Source: Sphaerotilus microaerophilus (GTDB taxonomy: Bacteria; Pseudomonadota; Gammaproteobacteria; Burkholderiales; Burkholderiaceae_C). From it: a DNA stretch of 64,000 bases. Below are positions 8,243 through 19,244 of the stretch, in pieces. Position numbers and translations under genes: made by a program. The DNA lies in NCBI RefSeq assembly GCF_023734135.1, contig NZ_AP025730.1:5580001-5644000 (forward strand), written 5' to 3'. The notes beneath the pieces were generated by a model. That model worked only from the letters and a program-made list of their open reading frames with translations, did not search any database and was not told where the DNA came from. Within the stretch, counting starts at the first letter, position 1. Each line of letters opens with the position of its first letter.

Positions 8243-8623
8243 TCAGGGTCTGAAGCGGTAGTGGTCGCGCTGCAGCACCGCCGCCACCGCCGTGACCTCT
8301 TCCGGAAAGAGGCCCAGGTTCAGCTGCGTGCTGCAGTACTCCACCATGCCACGCAGCGCACCGGGTGTGGAGATGCGCCCCTTGGGGTTGTAGATGCTCA
8401 GACCGTCACCGCCGACGTTGCGGACATGGCACTCGCTGCACTTGTTCTCCCGGATCAGCTTCTCGCCCAACGGCAGGTCAGCGTCGCGGAAGATCTCCGG
8501 CACCCAGGCCGGTGCCTGTGCAGCGGCAGGGCCTGCCGTGCCCAGCGCAGCCAGTGCCAGCAGCCCGCCGGCCAGGGTGGCGACGGCGGGGACACGAACG
8601 GGTAAGGGGCGAGATGAGGTCAT
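8243..8623 (-). CDS. Exported monoheme cytochrome c
   Basis: A 126-residue protein with a signal peptide (hydrophobic stretch about 13-31, Ala-rich cleavage region near 36) and one heme-attachment motif CSECH at residues 62-66. A further Cys in MVEYCSTQLNLGLFPEEV is conserved in appearance, and a distal Met ligand is not obvious. It should carry electrons in the periplasm; its partner is unknown. AGGAGG lies just before the ATG at 8623. The ArsR-type regulator follows on the same strand, so the two may be cotranscribed. An ACCC-TTT-GGGT palindrome (8660-8670) is just upstream. Confidence 0.85.
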   Translation of the reverse strand: MTSSRPLPVRVPAVATLAGGLLALAALGTAGPAAAQAPAWVPEIFRDADLPLGEKLIRENKCSECHVRNVGGDGLSIYNPKGRISTPGALRGMVEYCSTQLNLGLFPEEVTAVAAVLQRDHYRFRP

Positions 8624-8710
8624 GTGCTTCCTCCTGGGGCCGGGTGCAGCGCGCACTCTACCCTTTGGGTGGGCGACACAGTAAGTGGATCCACCCGCCC
8701 CTGCGCAGCC

Positions 8711-9463
8711 TCAGGCCTGGGCCGTGACTCGGCCGAGTTCCGCATGCACGCGGCGCAGCAGCGCCAAGTCGATGGGTGCGTCCGGCGGGCAGAGCCAGCC
8801 AACCACACCCTCGGGCAGTCCGTCGTCATGGAAGTACACGCTCGTGCGCAGCAGCAACGGCACCCCCGCCGCACCGGCGGCCTGGCTGCCCGGCGTCGAG
8901 TCCTCGATCGCCAGTGCCGCTGCCGGCACCAGACCGAGCGCCTGCAGCGCCAGCAGGTAGACCTCCGGGTCGGGCTTCTTGCGCCGGGTGTCCTCGCCGC
9001 AGCAGACCACCTCGAACCCCGCCGCCCAGTCGTCGCCCAGCAGGCGGGCAAACAGCGCCTGCACATTGCTGCGGCTGGTGGTGGTCACGATGGCCTGGCG
9101 CAACCCGGCGGCGCGGGCCTCGCGCATGACCTCCAGCACCCCGGGCCGGGCGGCGATGGCGCCCGCCTCGACCAGCCGCGCGTAGCGCTCGTTCTTCAGC
9201 GCATGCAGGTGGCGGGCCAGCGCCTCACGGTCCTCGGCCCGGTGGGGCGCGTCGCCGCGGGTGGCCATGTCGGCCAGCAGGCGCTCGCGCCCGCCGGTGA
9301 CCTCCAGCAGCGCGCCGTAGTGCGCCACGTCCCAGTGCCAGGGCAGCCCGGCGGCCTCGAAGGCCTGGTTGAAGGCGACGCGGTGGCCGTCGCGCTCGGT
9401 CTCGGCCACCGTGCCGTCGACGTCCCAGAGCAGGGCCTCCAGGGTGTGCTGCGCCTGCGGCAT
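8711..9463 (-). CDS. cbbY: CbbY, HAD-family sugar-bisphosphate phosphatase
   Basis: A 250-residue HAD hydrolase with DVDGTVAETERDGHR (nucleophile and acid/base Asp), TTTSRSN (motif II), RKKPDPEVY (motif III Lys) and IEDSTPG (motif IV). The sequence after motif I (HRVAFNQAFEAAGLPWHWD) is the CbbY type. CbbY removes xylulose-1,5-bisphosphate, a misfire product that inhibits RuBisCO. The start at 9463 follows from the MPQAQHTLEALLWD N-terminus. It is the last gene of the seven-gene cbb operon. Confidence 0.92.
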   Translation of the reverse strand: MPQAQHTLEALLWDVDGTVAETERDGHRVAFNQAFEAAGLPWHWDVAHYGALLEVTGGRERLLADMATRGDAPHRAEDREALARHLHALKNERYARLVEAGAIAARPGVLEVMREARAAGLRQAIVTTTSRSNVQALFARLLGDDWAAGFEVVCCGEDTRRKKPDPEVYLLALQALGLVPAAALAIEDSTPGSQAAGAAGVPLLLRTSVYFHDDGLPEGVVGWLCPPDAPIDLALLRRVHAELGRVTAQA

Positions 9464-9474
9464 CGCCCGGCCCC

Positions 9475-10512
9475 TCAGCGGTAGCGCGGCACCATCGCGT
9501 CGAGCGCGACGGGCTTGATGCGGCTGGCCTGGCCGGCGCAGCCGAAGGCCTCGAAGCGCGCCTGGCAGATGCCCTGCGCCGCCTTCGTGGCCGCGGCCAG
9601 CGCCTTGCGCGGGTCGAACTCGCCGGGCTGCGTGGCCATCAGCTGGCGCATCGCGCCGAACATCGCCAGGCGGATGTCGGTGTCGATGTTGACCTTGCGC
9701 ACGCCGCTGGCGATGCCGCGCACGATCTCCTCCACCGGCACGCCGTAGGTCTCCTTCAGCTCGCCGCCGTACTGGCGGATGATCGCCAGCCACTCCTGCG
9801 GCACGCTGGAGCTGCCGTGCATCACCAGGTGGGTGTTGGGCACCGCGGTGTGGATCTGCGCAATGCGGTCGATGGCCAGCACCTCGCCGGTGGGTGGGCG
9901 GGTGAACTTGTAGGCGCCGTGGCTGGTGCCGATCGCGATCGCCAACGCATCCACCCCCGTGCGGGCCACGAAATCCCGCGCCTCGACCGGGTCGGTCAGC
10001 ATCTGGTCGTGGGTGAGCTTGCCCGCCGCGCCCACGCCGTCCTCCTCGCCCGCATCGCCGGTTTCCAGCGAGCCCAGGCAGCCCAGCTCGCCCTCCACCG
10101 ACACGCCCACCGCATGGGCCATCTTGCAGACCTCGGCGGTGACGGCCACGTTGTAGTCGTAGCTGGCCGGGGTCTTGGCGTCCTCGCGCAGCGAGCCGTC
10201 CATCATCACACTCGAAAAGCCGGAGCGGATCGCCTGGATGCACACCGCTGGCGAGGCACCGTGGTCCTGGTGCAGGCACACCGGGATGTCCGGGTGCGTC
10301 TCGATGGCTGCCAGCACCATGTGACGCAGATAGGCCTCACCGGCGTACTTGCGCGCCCCGGCGCTCGCCTGCAGGATCACCGGGCTGTCGGTGGCCTGGG
10401 CGGCCTGCATGATGGCGTGGATCTGTTCGAGGTTGTTGACGTTGAAGGCGGGCACGCCGTAGCCGTGGTCGGCGGCGTGGTCCAGCAGTTGGCGCAGGGC
10501 AATCAGGGCCAT
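9475..10512 (-). CDS. cbbA: Class II fructose-bisphosphate aldolase
   Basis: A 345-residue zinc aldolase that joins glyceraldehyde-3-phosphate and dihydroxyacetone phosphate (or erythrose-4-phosphate) in the Calvin cycle. Zinc and substrate motifs are present: [35 protein letters not shown] and NIDTDIR. The length matches the CbbA subgroup of class II aldolases. It lies 11 bases before cbbY in the same operon. Confidence 0.96.
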   Translation of the reverse strand: MALIALRQLLDHAADHGYGVPAFNVNNLEQIHAIMQAAQATDSPVILQASAGARKYAGEAYLRHMVLAAIETHPDIPVCLHQDHGASPAVCIQAIRSGFSSVMMDGSLREDAKTPASYDYNVAVTAEVCKMAHAVGVSVEGELGCLGSLETGDAGEEDGVGAAGKLTHDQMLTDPVEARDFVARTGVDALAIAIGTSHGAYKFTRPPTGEVLAIDRIAQIHTAVPNTHLVMHGSSSVPQEWLAIIRQYGGELKETYGVPVEEIVRGIASGVRKVNIDTDIRLAMFGAMRQLMATQPGEFDPRKALAAATKAAQGICQARFEAFGCAGQASRIKPVALDAMVPRYR

Positions 10513-10566
10513 CGGAAATGCCTCGGAAGAAATGGAAGGAGGAAAGGGGGAGGGATCTGGATGGGC

Positions 10567-11286
10567 TCAGGCGGCCAGCCGCGCGGGCGCCGTGTCGGCG
10601 TGGCTGCGGTTGGCGCTGAGCACGAAGTCGGCGATCTCGGGCAGGCCGGTGAAGTGGCGATCAGCATCGCGACCGGCATCGGCACGTCCGCCGGGGTAGC
10701 CCCAGGGCACGAACCAGGCCTCGGCGCCGGCGGCGCGGGCGGTCTCGACGTCGGTGGCCGAGTCGCCCACATGGGCGGCCCGCTGCGGCTCGCCACCCAG
10801 CACGGCCAGCACATGCCGCAGCGCCTGCGGGTGGGGCTTGGGCTGCGGCAGCAGGTCGCCGCCGACGACGTAGTCGAAGGCCTCCAGCAGACCGGTACCC
10901 TGCAGCACCTTCACGGCATGACGGTGCTCCTTGTTGGTCAGGCAGGCCAGCTTGACGCCGCCCAGGCGCAGCGCGCGCAGCGCCGCCTGGCAGCCGGGGT
11001 AGGCCCGCGCGCTGGAGCCGGCCACCGCGCCGTAGATCGCATCCAGCCGCGGCCCCATCGCGGCACGGCAGCGCTCGTTCACGCACACGCTGTCGCGCTC
11101 GCAGAGGTGGTCCAGCGTGCGCTGCAGGGTGGTGCGGGTGCCCGCGCCGACGAAGCCGAGGATCAACGCATCCGGCTGGCGCGGCAGGCCGAACTCGGCC
11201 AGCGTGCGGTTGACCGCGATGGCAATCTCGGCGCCGGTGTCCACCAGGGTGCCGTCGAGGTCGAAGGAGATGACGCTGTAGCGCAT
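10567..11286 (-). CDS. cbbZ: Phosphoglycolate phosphatase
   Basis: A 239-residue HAD phosphatase with FDLDGTLVDTGAEI at the N-terminus, CLTNKEHR (motif II), a Lys in LPQPKPHP (motif III) and VGDSATDVETARAAGA (motif IV). It dephosphorylates 2-phosphoglycolate made by RuBisCO oxygenation. It lies 20 bases after cbbT in the cbb operon, the usual place for cbbZ. Confidence 0.94.
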   Translation of the reverse strand: MRYSVISFDLDGTLVDTGAEIAIAVNRTLAEFGLPRQPDALILGFVGAGTRTTLQRTLDHLCERDSVCVNERCRAAMGPRLDAIYGAVAGSSARAYPGCQAALRALRLGGVKLACLTNKEHRHAVKVLQGTGLLEAFDYVVGGDLLPQPKPHPQALRHVLAVLGGEPQRAAHVGDSATDVETARAAGAEAWFVPWGYPGGRADAGRDADRHFTGLPEIADFVLSANRSHADTAPARLAA

Positions 11287-11306
11287 GGGTGGGCCTCGGG
11301 TGCGGG

Positions 11307-13361
<2,055 letters not shown>

Positions 13362-13391
13362 GGTGTGATTGCTCCTGTTCGTTCTTCCGGC

Positions 13392-14276
13392 TCAGAGGAC
13401 ACCAATCGAGCGACGACGGCGCTCCATCATTCGCCAGATGTAGGGCGTGAAGATCAGCTGCATCGCCAGCTCCATCTTTCCGCCCGGCACCACCAGGGTG
13501 TTGGCCCGGCTCATCCACGAGTTGTTGATCATGTTGAGCAGGTAGGGGAAATCGATGCCCTTCGGGTTGGCGAAGCGGATCACGCAGAGCGACTCGTCGG
13601 CGGTGGGAATGTCGCGGGCGATGAAGGGGTTGGAGGTATCCACCACCGGCACGCGCTGGAAGTTGACGTGCGTGTGCTCGAACTGCGGGCAGATGTAGTG
13701 CACGTAATCGGGCATGCGGCGCAGGATGGTGTCGGTCACCGCCTCGGCGCTGTAGCCGCGCACGTTCTTGTCGCGGTAGAGCTTCTGCACCCACTCCAGG
13801 TTGATCACCGGCACCACGCCGATCAGCAGGTCCGGGTGGCGGGCGATGTCGATCTCCGGCGTCACCACCGCGCCGTGCAGGCCCTCGTAGAACAGCAGGT
13901 CGGTGTCGGCCGGCAGGTCCTCCCAGGGCGTGAAGGTGCCGGGGTCCTGCTTGTAGGGCGCCGCCTCGCCGGGGTCGTGCAGGTACTTGCGGCGCTTGCC
14001 GTTGCCGCATTCGCCATAGCTGCGGAACAGCGCCTCCAGCTCGGGGAAGAGGTTGTTCTCCGGCCCGAAGTGGCTGAAGTGCTTGTTGCCGCCCTTCTCC
14101 GCCTCGGCCTGGCGCTTGCGCATCTCCAGGCGGTCGTAACGGTGGAAGCTGTCGCCCTCGATGACGGCGGCCTGGATCTTCTCGCGGCGGAAGATGTTCT
14201 CGAAGGTGCGCGTCACCGACGAGGTGCCCGCGCCGGACGAGCCGGTGATGGCGATGATCGGGTGTCTCTCGGACAT
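13392..14276 (-). CDS. cbbP: Phosphoribulokinase
   Basis: A 294-residue protein (proteobacterial class I length) beginning MSERHPIIAITGSSGAGTSS, with the P-loop at about residues 11-18, and containing FYEGLHG and IFTPYIWR. It phosphorylates ribulose-5-phosphate to ribulose-1,5-bisphosphate, the RuBisCO substrate. ATG 14276 has GGAGA upstream; the open frame before it overlaps no motif. It sits between cbbF and cbbT. Confidence 0.96.
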   Translation of the reverse strand: MSERHPIIAITGSSGAGTSSVTRTFENIFRREKIQAAVIEGDSFHRYDRLEMRKRQAEAEKGGNKHFSHFGPENNLFPELEALFRSYGECGNGKRRKYLHDPGEAAPYKQDPGTFTPWEDLPADTDLLFYEGLHGAVVTPEIDIARHPDLLIGVVPVINLEWVQKLYRDKNVRGYSAEAVTDTILRRMPDYVHYICPQFEHTHVNFQRVPVVDTSNPFIARDIPTADESLCVIRFANPKGIDFPYLLNMINNSWMSRANTLVVPGGKMELAMQLIFTPYIWRMMERRRRSIGVL

Positions 14277-14316
14277 GGTGGATCTCCTGGATGCTGAAAA
14301 ATTCGGTGCGGGCGGC

Positions 14317-15414
14317 TCAATCGCGGAACAAGCTGCGCTCTTGAAAGAGGGGCGCGGGCGCCTCACGGGTGACCGGCTCGTGGTGGTAGCGCTCGATGCG
14401 CTCGACCTCGTTCTTCGAGCCGAACACCAGGCCGATGCGCTGGTGCAGCGCGCTGGGCTTCACGCCCAGCATCGGCTGGCGGCCGGTGGAGGCGCGCCCG
14501 CCCGCCTGCTCCATCAGGAAGCCGATCGGGTTGGCCTCGTAGAGCAGGCGCAGCCGGCCGGGCTTGGACGGGTCCTTCATGTCGCGCGGGTACATGAACA
14601 CGCCGCCGCGCATCAGGATGCGGTGCGCCTCGGCCACCATGCTGGCAATCCAGCGCATATTGAAGTCGCGCCCGCGCGGCCCGGTCTTGCCGGCCAGGCA
14701 CTCGTCGACGTAGCGCTTGACCGGCGGCTCCCAGAAGCGCGAGTTCGACGCGTTGATCGCGAACTCGTGCGTGTCCGCCGGTACGCGCACATCCGGGTGC
14801 GTCAGCATGAACTCACCCAGGTTCGGGTTCAGCGTGAAGCCGGCCACGCCGTTGCCGACGCTGAGCATGAACATCGTCGTCGGCCCGTAGAGCGCGTAGC
14901 CGGCGGCCACCTGGCTGGCGCCGGGCTGCAGGAAGTCGGCCTCCACCACGTCGCGGCCGCTGTCGATGACGTCCTGCGGCGCACGCAGGATCGAGAAGAT
15001 GCTGCCCACCGAGACGTTGACGTCGATGTTGGAGCTGCCGTCCAGCGGGTCGAACACCAGCAGGTACTTGCCGCGCGGGTGCGCCGCCGGGATCTGCGAA
15101 GGCTCTTCCATCTCCTCGGAGGCCATGCCCGCCAGCGTGCCGGACCACTCGTTGCGGCGCAGGAAGACCTCGTTGGACAGCACGTCCAGGGGCTTCTGCA
15201 CCTCGCCCTGCACGTTGGTCTCGCCGCCCACCGCGGCGTTCACCGCCGCCCCCAGGCCGTCTGCCAGCTCGCCGAAGGCGACGGTGCGGGCGATCGCCTT
15301 GCAGGCGAGCGACACATCCAGGATCAGGGCGTTCAGATCCCCGCTGGCACCGGGGAAGCGGCGCCGCTGGGCGATGAGGTACTGGGTCAGGGTGGACCGG
15401 CTGGACAAAGGCAT
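14317..15414 (-). CDS. cbbF: Fructose-1,6-bisphosphatase, class I
   Basis: A 365-residue phosphatase with the metal/active-site motif [18 protein letters not shown] and a C-terminal KLEARS-like replacement region ([15 protein letters not shown]). It hydrolyses fructose-1,6-bisphosphate (and probably sedoheptulose-1,7-bisphosphate) in the Calvin cycle. The length fits the Cbb class. Its start is 60 bases after the cbbE stop. Confidence 0.96.
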   Translation of the reverse strand: MPLSSRSTLTQYLIAQRRRFPGASGDLNALILDVSLACKAIARTVAFGELADGLGAAVNAAVGGETNVQGEVQKPLDVLSNEVFLRRNEWSGTLAGMASEEMEEPSQIPAAHPRGKYLLVFDPLDGSSNIDVNVSVGSIFSILRAPQDVIDSGRDVVEADFLQPGASQVAAGYALYGPTTMFMLSVGNGVAGFTLNPNLGEFMLTHPDVRVPADTHEFAINASNSRFWEPPVKRYVDECLAGKTGPRGRDFNMRWIASMVAEAHRILMRGGVFMYPRDMKDPSKPGRLRLLYEANPIGFLMEQAGGRASTGRQPMLGVKPSALHQRIGLVFGSKNEVERIERYHHEPVTREAPAPLFQERSLFRD

Positions 15415-15474
15415 GGTGGGAGGCTCACTGGGTTGTCGTCGGATTTCTGGGAGCGAGAGGGGACTAGCGGGGGA

Positions 15475-16158
15475 CTAGCGGGCGCCTTCGAGCTCGGCGC
15501 GCATCGCGTCGATCACGGCGCGGTAGTCGGGCTTGCCGAAGATCGCGCTGCCGGCCACGAAGGTGTCGGCACCGGCGTCGGCGATGCGGCGGATGTTGTC
15601 CACCTTGACCCCGCCGTCGATCTCCAGGCGGATGTCCCGGCCGGACTGGTCAATGAGCCGCCGCACCCGCTCGGCCTTGCGCAGCGTGTGCTCGATGAAG
15701 CTCTGGCCGCCGAAGCCGGGGTTCACGCTCATCAGCAGGATCACGTCGACCTGGTCGATCGTCCACTCCAGCACGTCGATGGGCATGGCCGGGTTGAACA
15801 CCAGCCCGGCCTGGCAGCCCGCGCCACGGATCAGCTGCAGCGTGCGGTCCACGTGGGTGGACGCATCGGGGTGGAAGGTGATGATGTCCGCGCCGGCCTT
15901 GGCGAAGTCGAGGGCCAGCGCATCCACCGGCTGCACCATCAGGTGCACGTCGATCGGGGCCGGGCTGCCGTCGGGCTTGACCGCATGCTTCTTCAGCGCC
16001 TGGCAGACCATCGGGCCGAAGGTCAGGTTGGGCACGTAATGGTTGTCCATCACGTCGAAGTGGATCCAGTCGGCGCCGGCGGCGATGACGTTGCGCACCT
16101 CCTCACCCAGGCGGGCAAAGTCGGCCGAGAGGATGCTGGGGGCGATGCGGAAGTTCAT
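15475..16158 (-). CDS. cbbE: Ribulose-phosphate 3-epimerase
   Basis: A 227-residue TIM-barrel enzyme converting xylulose-5-phosphate to ribulose-5-phosphate. Typical motifs: [60 protein letters not shown] and [11 protein letters not shown]. It is the first gene of the cbbE-F-P-T-Z-A-Y operon; no cbbG (GAPDH) or cbbK (phosphoglycerate kinase) is included. A promoter shared in design with cbbM lies 90-150 bases upstream. Confidence 0.96.
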   Translation of the reverse strand: MNFRIAPSILSADFARLGEEVRNVIAAGADWIHFDVMDNHYVPNLTFGPMVCQALKKHAVKPDGSPAPIDVHLMVQPVDALALDFAKAGADIITFHPDASTHVDRTLQLIRGAGCQAGLVFNPAMPIDVLEWTIDQVDVILLMSVNPGFGGQSFIEHTLRKAERVRRLIDQSGRDIRLEIDGGVKVDNIRRIADAGADTFVAGSAIFGKPDYRAVIDAMRAELEGAR

Positions 16159-16244
16159 GGCGGCACCAAAGGATCCGAAAAGACCGGGCCGCCGAAAGCA
16201 GGAAGGAGAGGAAGAGACGCGAGAGATGACGGCCCGGTGACTGC

Positions 16245-16306
16245 AATGTAGGCAGCGGGTTGTTTAAGGTAAATTCACTGATGTTTGTGTTTCGATTCAG
16301 GGAAAC
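16245..16306 (-). promoter_or_regulatory. cbbE operon promoter with CbbR-type site
   Basis: Read on the minus strand: inverted repeat GTTTC-N8-GAAAC (16289-16306, containing GAATC at 16294-16298), then 20 bases to TTTACC (-35, 16268-16273) running into TTA, then 17 bases to TACATT (-10, 16245-16250). The cbbM upstream region has the same arrangement with identical spacings. LysR-type sites have the T-N11-A form, which the inverted repeat satisfies. CbbR binding is inferred. Confidence 0.7.
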
Positions 16307-16357
16307 TAAATCGAATCCAACCAACCCGTTGAACGCCTTGAGACTGGTTAAACTAGA

Positions 16358-16370
16358 CGGACTTAGTCCG
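16358..16370. promoter_or_regulatory. Palindrome before the Phd/PIN pair
   Basis: The perfect palindrome CGGACT-T-AGTCCG ends 11 bases before the antitoxin start. Toxin-antitoxin pairs are usually repressed by their own complex at such a site; it could also influence the nearby cbbE promoter. Confidence 0.45.
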
Positions 16371-16381
16371 GTCGAAACACG

Positions 16382-16630
16382 ATGGAAACCGTCAACATCC
16401 ACGAAGCCAAGACCCACCTCTCGCGGCTGGTGGAGCGCGCCGCACAAGGCGAGCCCTTCGTGATTGCCAAGGCTGGCAAGGCATTGGTCAAGGTGATGGC
16501 GCTGGCCACCCCGGAGGCGGGGCACATGCGCCGCACCGGCTTCCTGACTGGCGAGATCAGCGTACCGGACGACTTCGACCGCATGGGCGCCGACGATATC
16601 GAGCGGCTGTTCGGCGGCGGCACACCATGA
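16382..16630 (+). CDS. Phd/YefM-family antitoxin
   Basis: An 82-residue protein starting METVNIHEAKTHLSRLVERAAQGEPFVIAKAGKA, the classical Phd/YefM DNA-binding fold, with a C-terminal acidic tail (VPDDFDRMGADDIERLF) that would cover the toxin. It should neutralise the PIN toxin encoded next and repress the pair. Its stop overlaps the toxin ATG by four bases. The pair lies between cbbR and the operon cbbR should control. Confidence 0.9.
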   Translation: METVNIHEAKTHLSRLVERAAQGEPFVIAKAGKALVKVMALATPEAGHMRRTGFLTGEISVPDDFDRMGADDIERLFGGGTP

Positions 16631-17013
16631 AGCTGCTGCTCGACACCCATCTGCTGCTTTGGGCTGCAGGCATGCCCGACCGCCTGCCCGAGGCCGCCCG
16701 CGAGTTGATCGAGTCGCCCGCCCACGAGCTGGTCTTCAGTGCCGCCAGCCTGTGGGAAGTGACGATCAAGGCCGGACTGGGCCGGGACGACTTCCGTGTC
16801 GATGCCCGGGTGCTGCGCCGCGGCCTGCTGGACAACGGCTACACCGAGCTGCCGATCACCAGCGCCCACGCAGTGGCGGTGAGCGGCCTGCCGCCCCTGC
16901 ACCGCGACCCGTTTGACCGGCTGCTGGTGGCCCAGGCGCTGACCGAGGGCATCACGCTGTTGACGGCGGACGCCCTGGTGGCGCAATACCCAGGGCCCGT
17001 GCGGCGGGTCTGA
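16627..17013 (+). CDS. PIN-domain toxin (VapC-type ribonuclease)
   Basis: A 128-residue PIN protein: LLLDTHLLLWA (first Asp), AASLWEVTIKAGLGR (Glu), HRDPFDRLLVAQA (Asp pair) and LLTADALVAQYPG (last acidic site) give the four-residue metal centre. Such toxins cleave tRNA, rRNA or mRNA and halt growth unless bound by the antitoxin. It is translationally coupled to the antitoxin and ends 25 bases before cbbR, so it may be cotranscribed with it. Confidence 0.9.
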   Translation: MKLLLDTHLLLWAAGMPDRLPEAARELIESPAHELVFSAASLWEVTIKAGLGRDDFRVDARVLRRGLLDNGYTELPITSAHAVAVSGLPPLHRDPFDRLLVAQALTEGITLLTADALVAQYPGPVRRV

Positions 17014-17038
17014 GCAGTGTCGCCCAACCCATGACGCG

Positions 17039-18010
17039 ATGAGAACCGTCACCTTCCGCCAGCTGCGCGTCTTCGTCGAGGTGGCGCGCCACCTGAGCTT
17101 CGTGCGGGCAGCCGAGGCGCTGCACCTCACGCCCCCGGCGGTGACGATGCAGGTCAAGGAGCTGGAGTCGGCCATCGAGCTGCCGCTGTTCGACCGCCAG
17201 GGCCGCAAGGTGACGCTGACCACCGCGGGCGAGTACTTCCTGGTCTACGCCAAGCGGCTGCTGGCCACGCTGAAGGATGCGGACGACGCGATGGCGCGCT
17301 TTCGCAAGCTGGAGACCGGGCTGCTGAGCGTCGGGCTGGTCAGCACCGCGAAGTACTTCGTGCCGCGGCTGCTGGTGAAATTCCGCGAAGAGCACCCGGG
17401 CGTGGAGGTGAAGCTGCAGGTCACCGGCAACCGCGAACAGCTGGTCGCGCTGATGGTCAACGGCGAGGTGGACCTGGCGATCATGGGACGCCCGCCGCGC
17501 GAGCTGGCCACGCGCGCGGAGCCCTTCGCGGCGCACCCGCACGTCTTCGTCGCACCACCGGACCACCCGATCCTGCGCTCGGGCCACCCGCCAGTGGCGG
17601 CGCTGGCCAACTACCCGCTGATCGTGCGCGAGGCGGCCTCGGGCACGCGCGCGCTGATGGACCGCTTCTTCCAGGACCATCGAGTCGAGCCGCGCATCGC
17701 GATGGAGATGTCCAGCAACGAGACCATCAAGCAGGCGGTGATGGCCGGCATGGGCCTGAGCTTCCTGAGCCTGCACACCCTGGGCCTGGAGCTGCAGGCC
17801 GGCGTGATCGAGCTGGTGCACGTCGAGGACACGCCGGTGATGCGCATGTGGAACGTGGTGCGCCTGCAGTCACGCGTGCTGTCGCCAGCGGCCGAGGCCT
17901 TTCGCTACTTCATCCTCGAAGAAGGCGAAACGTACCTGGCCGAGCACGACCGGCCGTGGATGGGCAGCACGGTGGCGAAAACGGTGCTACCCGACAACGA
18001 GCCTGGCTGA
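17039..18010 (+). CDS. cbbR: CbbR, LysR-type regulator of the cbb operons
   Basis: A 323-residue LysR protein: an N-terminal winged HTH (TFRQLRVFVEVARHLSFVRAAEALHLTPPAVTMQVKELE) and an effector domain with the CbbR-type start LLSVGLVSTAKYFVPRLL, followed by GRPPRELATRAEPFA. It activates Calvin-cycle operons in response to metabolites. In related bacteria cbbR lies directly divergent from its operon; here a Phd/PIN pair separates them. The ribosome site is weak; ATG 17039 is preceded by an ATG at 17031 that opens a two-codon frame. Confidence 0.93.
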   Translation: MRTVTFRQLRVFVEVARHLSFVRAAEALHLTPPAVTMQVKELESAIELPLFDRQGRKVTLTTAGEYFLVYAKRLLATLKDADDAMARFRKLETGLLSVGLVSTAKYFVPRLLVKFREEHPGVEVKLQVTGNREQLVALMVNGEVDLAIMGRPPRELATRAEPFAAHPHVFVAPPDHPILRSGHPPVAALANYPLIVREAASGTRALMDRFFQDHRVEPRIAMEMSSNETIKQAVMAGMGLSFLSLHTLGLELQAGVIELVHVEDTPVMRMWNVVRLQSRVLSPAAEAFRYFILEEGETYLAEHDRPWMGSTVAKTVLPDNEPG

Positions 18011-18020
18011 TTCGCCACCG

Positions 18021-19244
18021 TCAGCCCGAGCGCCCCAGCACCGCCTCCAGCCGCCGCAGCATCGGCGTCACCACCGGCACCGTCAGCATGGTGCTGGCCA
18101 CGGCCATCAGCAGCAGCGCGGTGAAGGTGGCGTTGGTGATCACCGCCTTGTCCAGCAGGATGTTGGCGAAGATGATCATGATCAGCGCCTTGGTCTGCAG
18201 CAGCCAGCCGATCAGCGAGGCCTCGCCGCGCTGCCAGCCGAGGACCCGACCGGCGGCGTGAATGCCCGCGAGCTTGCCCACCACCGAGGCCAGCAGCAGC
18301 CAGCCCGCCGCCAGAAACACCGCGGCAAAGCCGCCTCCTCCACCGCCTCCCGCGCTGATGTCCCAGTTGGTGCGCAGCCCGGTGCTCAGGAAGAACACCG
18401 GCATCATCACCAGCAGCACGTGGTGGCGCAGCAGGTCCATCTGCGCCTGGTCGAACCAGTGCGAATCCATCACCGCGCCGGCCAGGAAGGCGCCGACCAT
18501 GAAGTGCAGGCCCGACCAGTCCGCGCCGAAGGCACAGGCGGCCAGCCAGATCAGGCCGACGTACCAGCGGTCACGCTCCGGGATGCGCAGCATCAGCTTG
18601 CGCAGCAGCACGCTGGTCAGGCCGAACAGCGCCAGGAAGGCGGCCTGCTTGCCCACGCGCTGCCAGTCCAGCAGGATCAGCGCGAGCACGCCCCAGATGG
18701 CGATGTCGTCCAGGCTGGCGTAGCGCAGGATGCGCTGGCCGATCGGGCGGCGCAGGATCTCCAGCTTCTCCATCAACAGAATCAGGATCGGCAGCGCCGT
18801 CACCGCGCAGGACATGCCCACGCCGAGCACGAACTGCCAGCGCTCGGCCTTCGGCCCGATCCAGCCCGGCACGGCCAGCATGGCGATGGCGGCCACACAG
18901 CCCAGCACCAGCGGTGCGCCCAGCGCCAGCCCGGCGGTGATGCCGCTCTCGCGCCGGTGCGCCCAGGCCTGGCGCAGGTCCAGCTCGATGCCGGCGATCC
19001 AGACGAACAGCATCACCGCCCACCAGGCCACGCCATTGAGCGCGGTGATGACCTGCGGGTTGAAGACGAAGCGGTAGTAGTCTGGAAACGCCGCACCCAG
19101 CACCCCCGGCCCGAGCAGGATGCCCGCGACGATCTGCACCACCACCAGCGGCGCGTAGTAGTCGGTGCGCCCGAGCCGCCATACCAGGTAGGGCAGGCTG
19201 AAGATGATCAGCATCGCGATCAGGAAGATTTCGGTCGTGTTCAT
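18021..19244 (-). CDS. CPA2/Kef-type cation:proton antiporter
   Basis: A 407-residue integral membrane protein with about 11-12 hydrophobic segments, beginning MNTTEIFLIAMLIIFSLPYLVWRLGRTDYYAPLVVVQIVAGILLGPGVLG, the N-terminal pattern of Kef/CPA2 exchangers. No C-terminal NAD-binding (TrkA-N) domain follows. A run of seven glycines (about 18340-18360) interrupts one loop. It should exchange K+ or Na+ for protons at the inner membrane. The ATG at 19244 is preferred over an upstream, Arg/Pro-rich extension. It converges with cbbR. Confidence 0.85.
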   Translation of the reverse strand: MNTTEIFLIAMLIIFSLPYLVWRLGRTDYYAPLVVVQIVAGILLGPGVLGAAFPDYYRFVFNPQVITALNGVAWWAVMLFVWIAGIELDLRQAWAHRRESGITAGLALGAPLVLGCVAAIAMLAVPGWIGPKAERWQFVLGVGMSCAVTALPILILLMEKLEILRRPIGQRILRYASLDDIAIWGVLALILLDWQRVGKQAAFLALFGLTSVLLRKLMLRIPERDRWYVGLIWLAACAFGADWSGLHFMVGAFLAGAVMDSHWFDQAQMDLLRHHVLLVMMPVFFLSTGLRTNWDISAGGGGGGGFAAVFLAAGWLLLASVVGKLAGIHAAGRVLGWQRGEASLIGWLLQTKALIMIIFANILLDKAVITNATFTALLLMAVASTMLTVPVVTPMLRRLEAVLGRSG

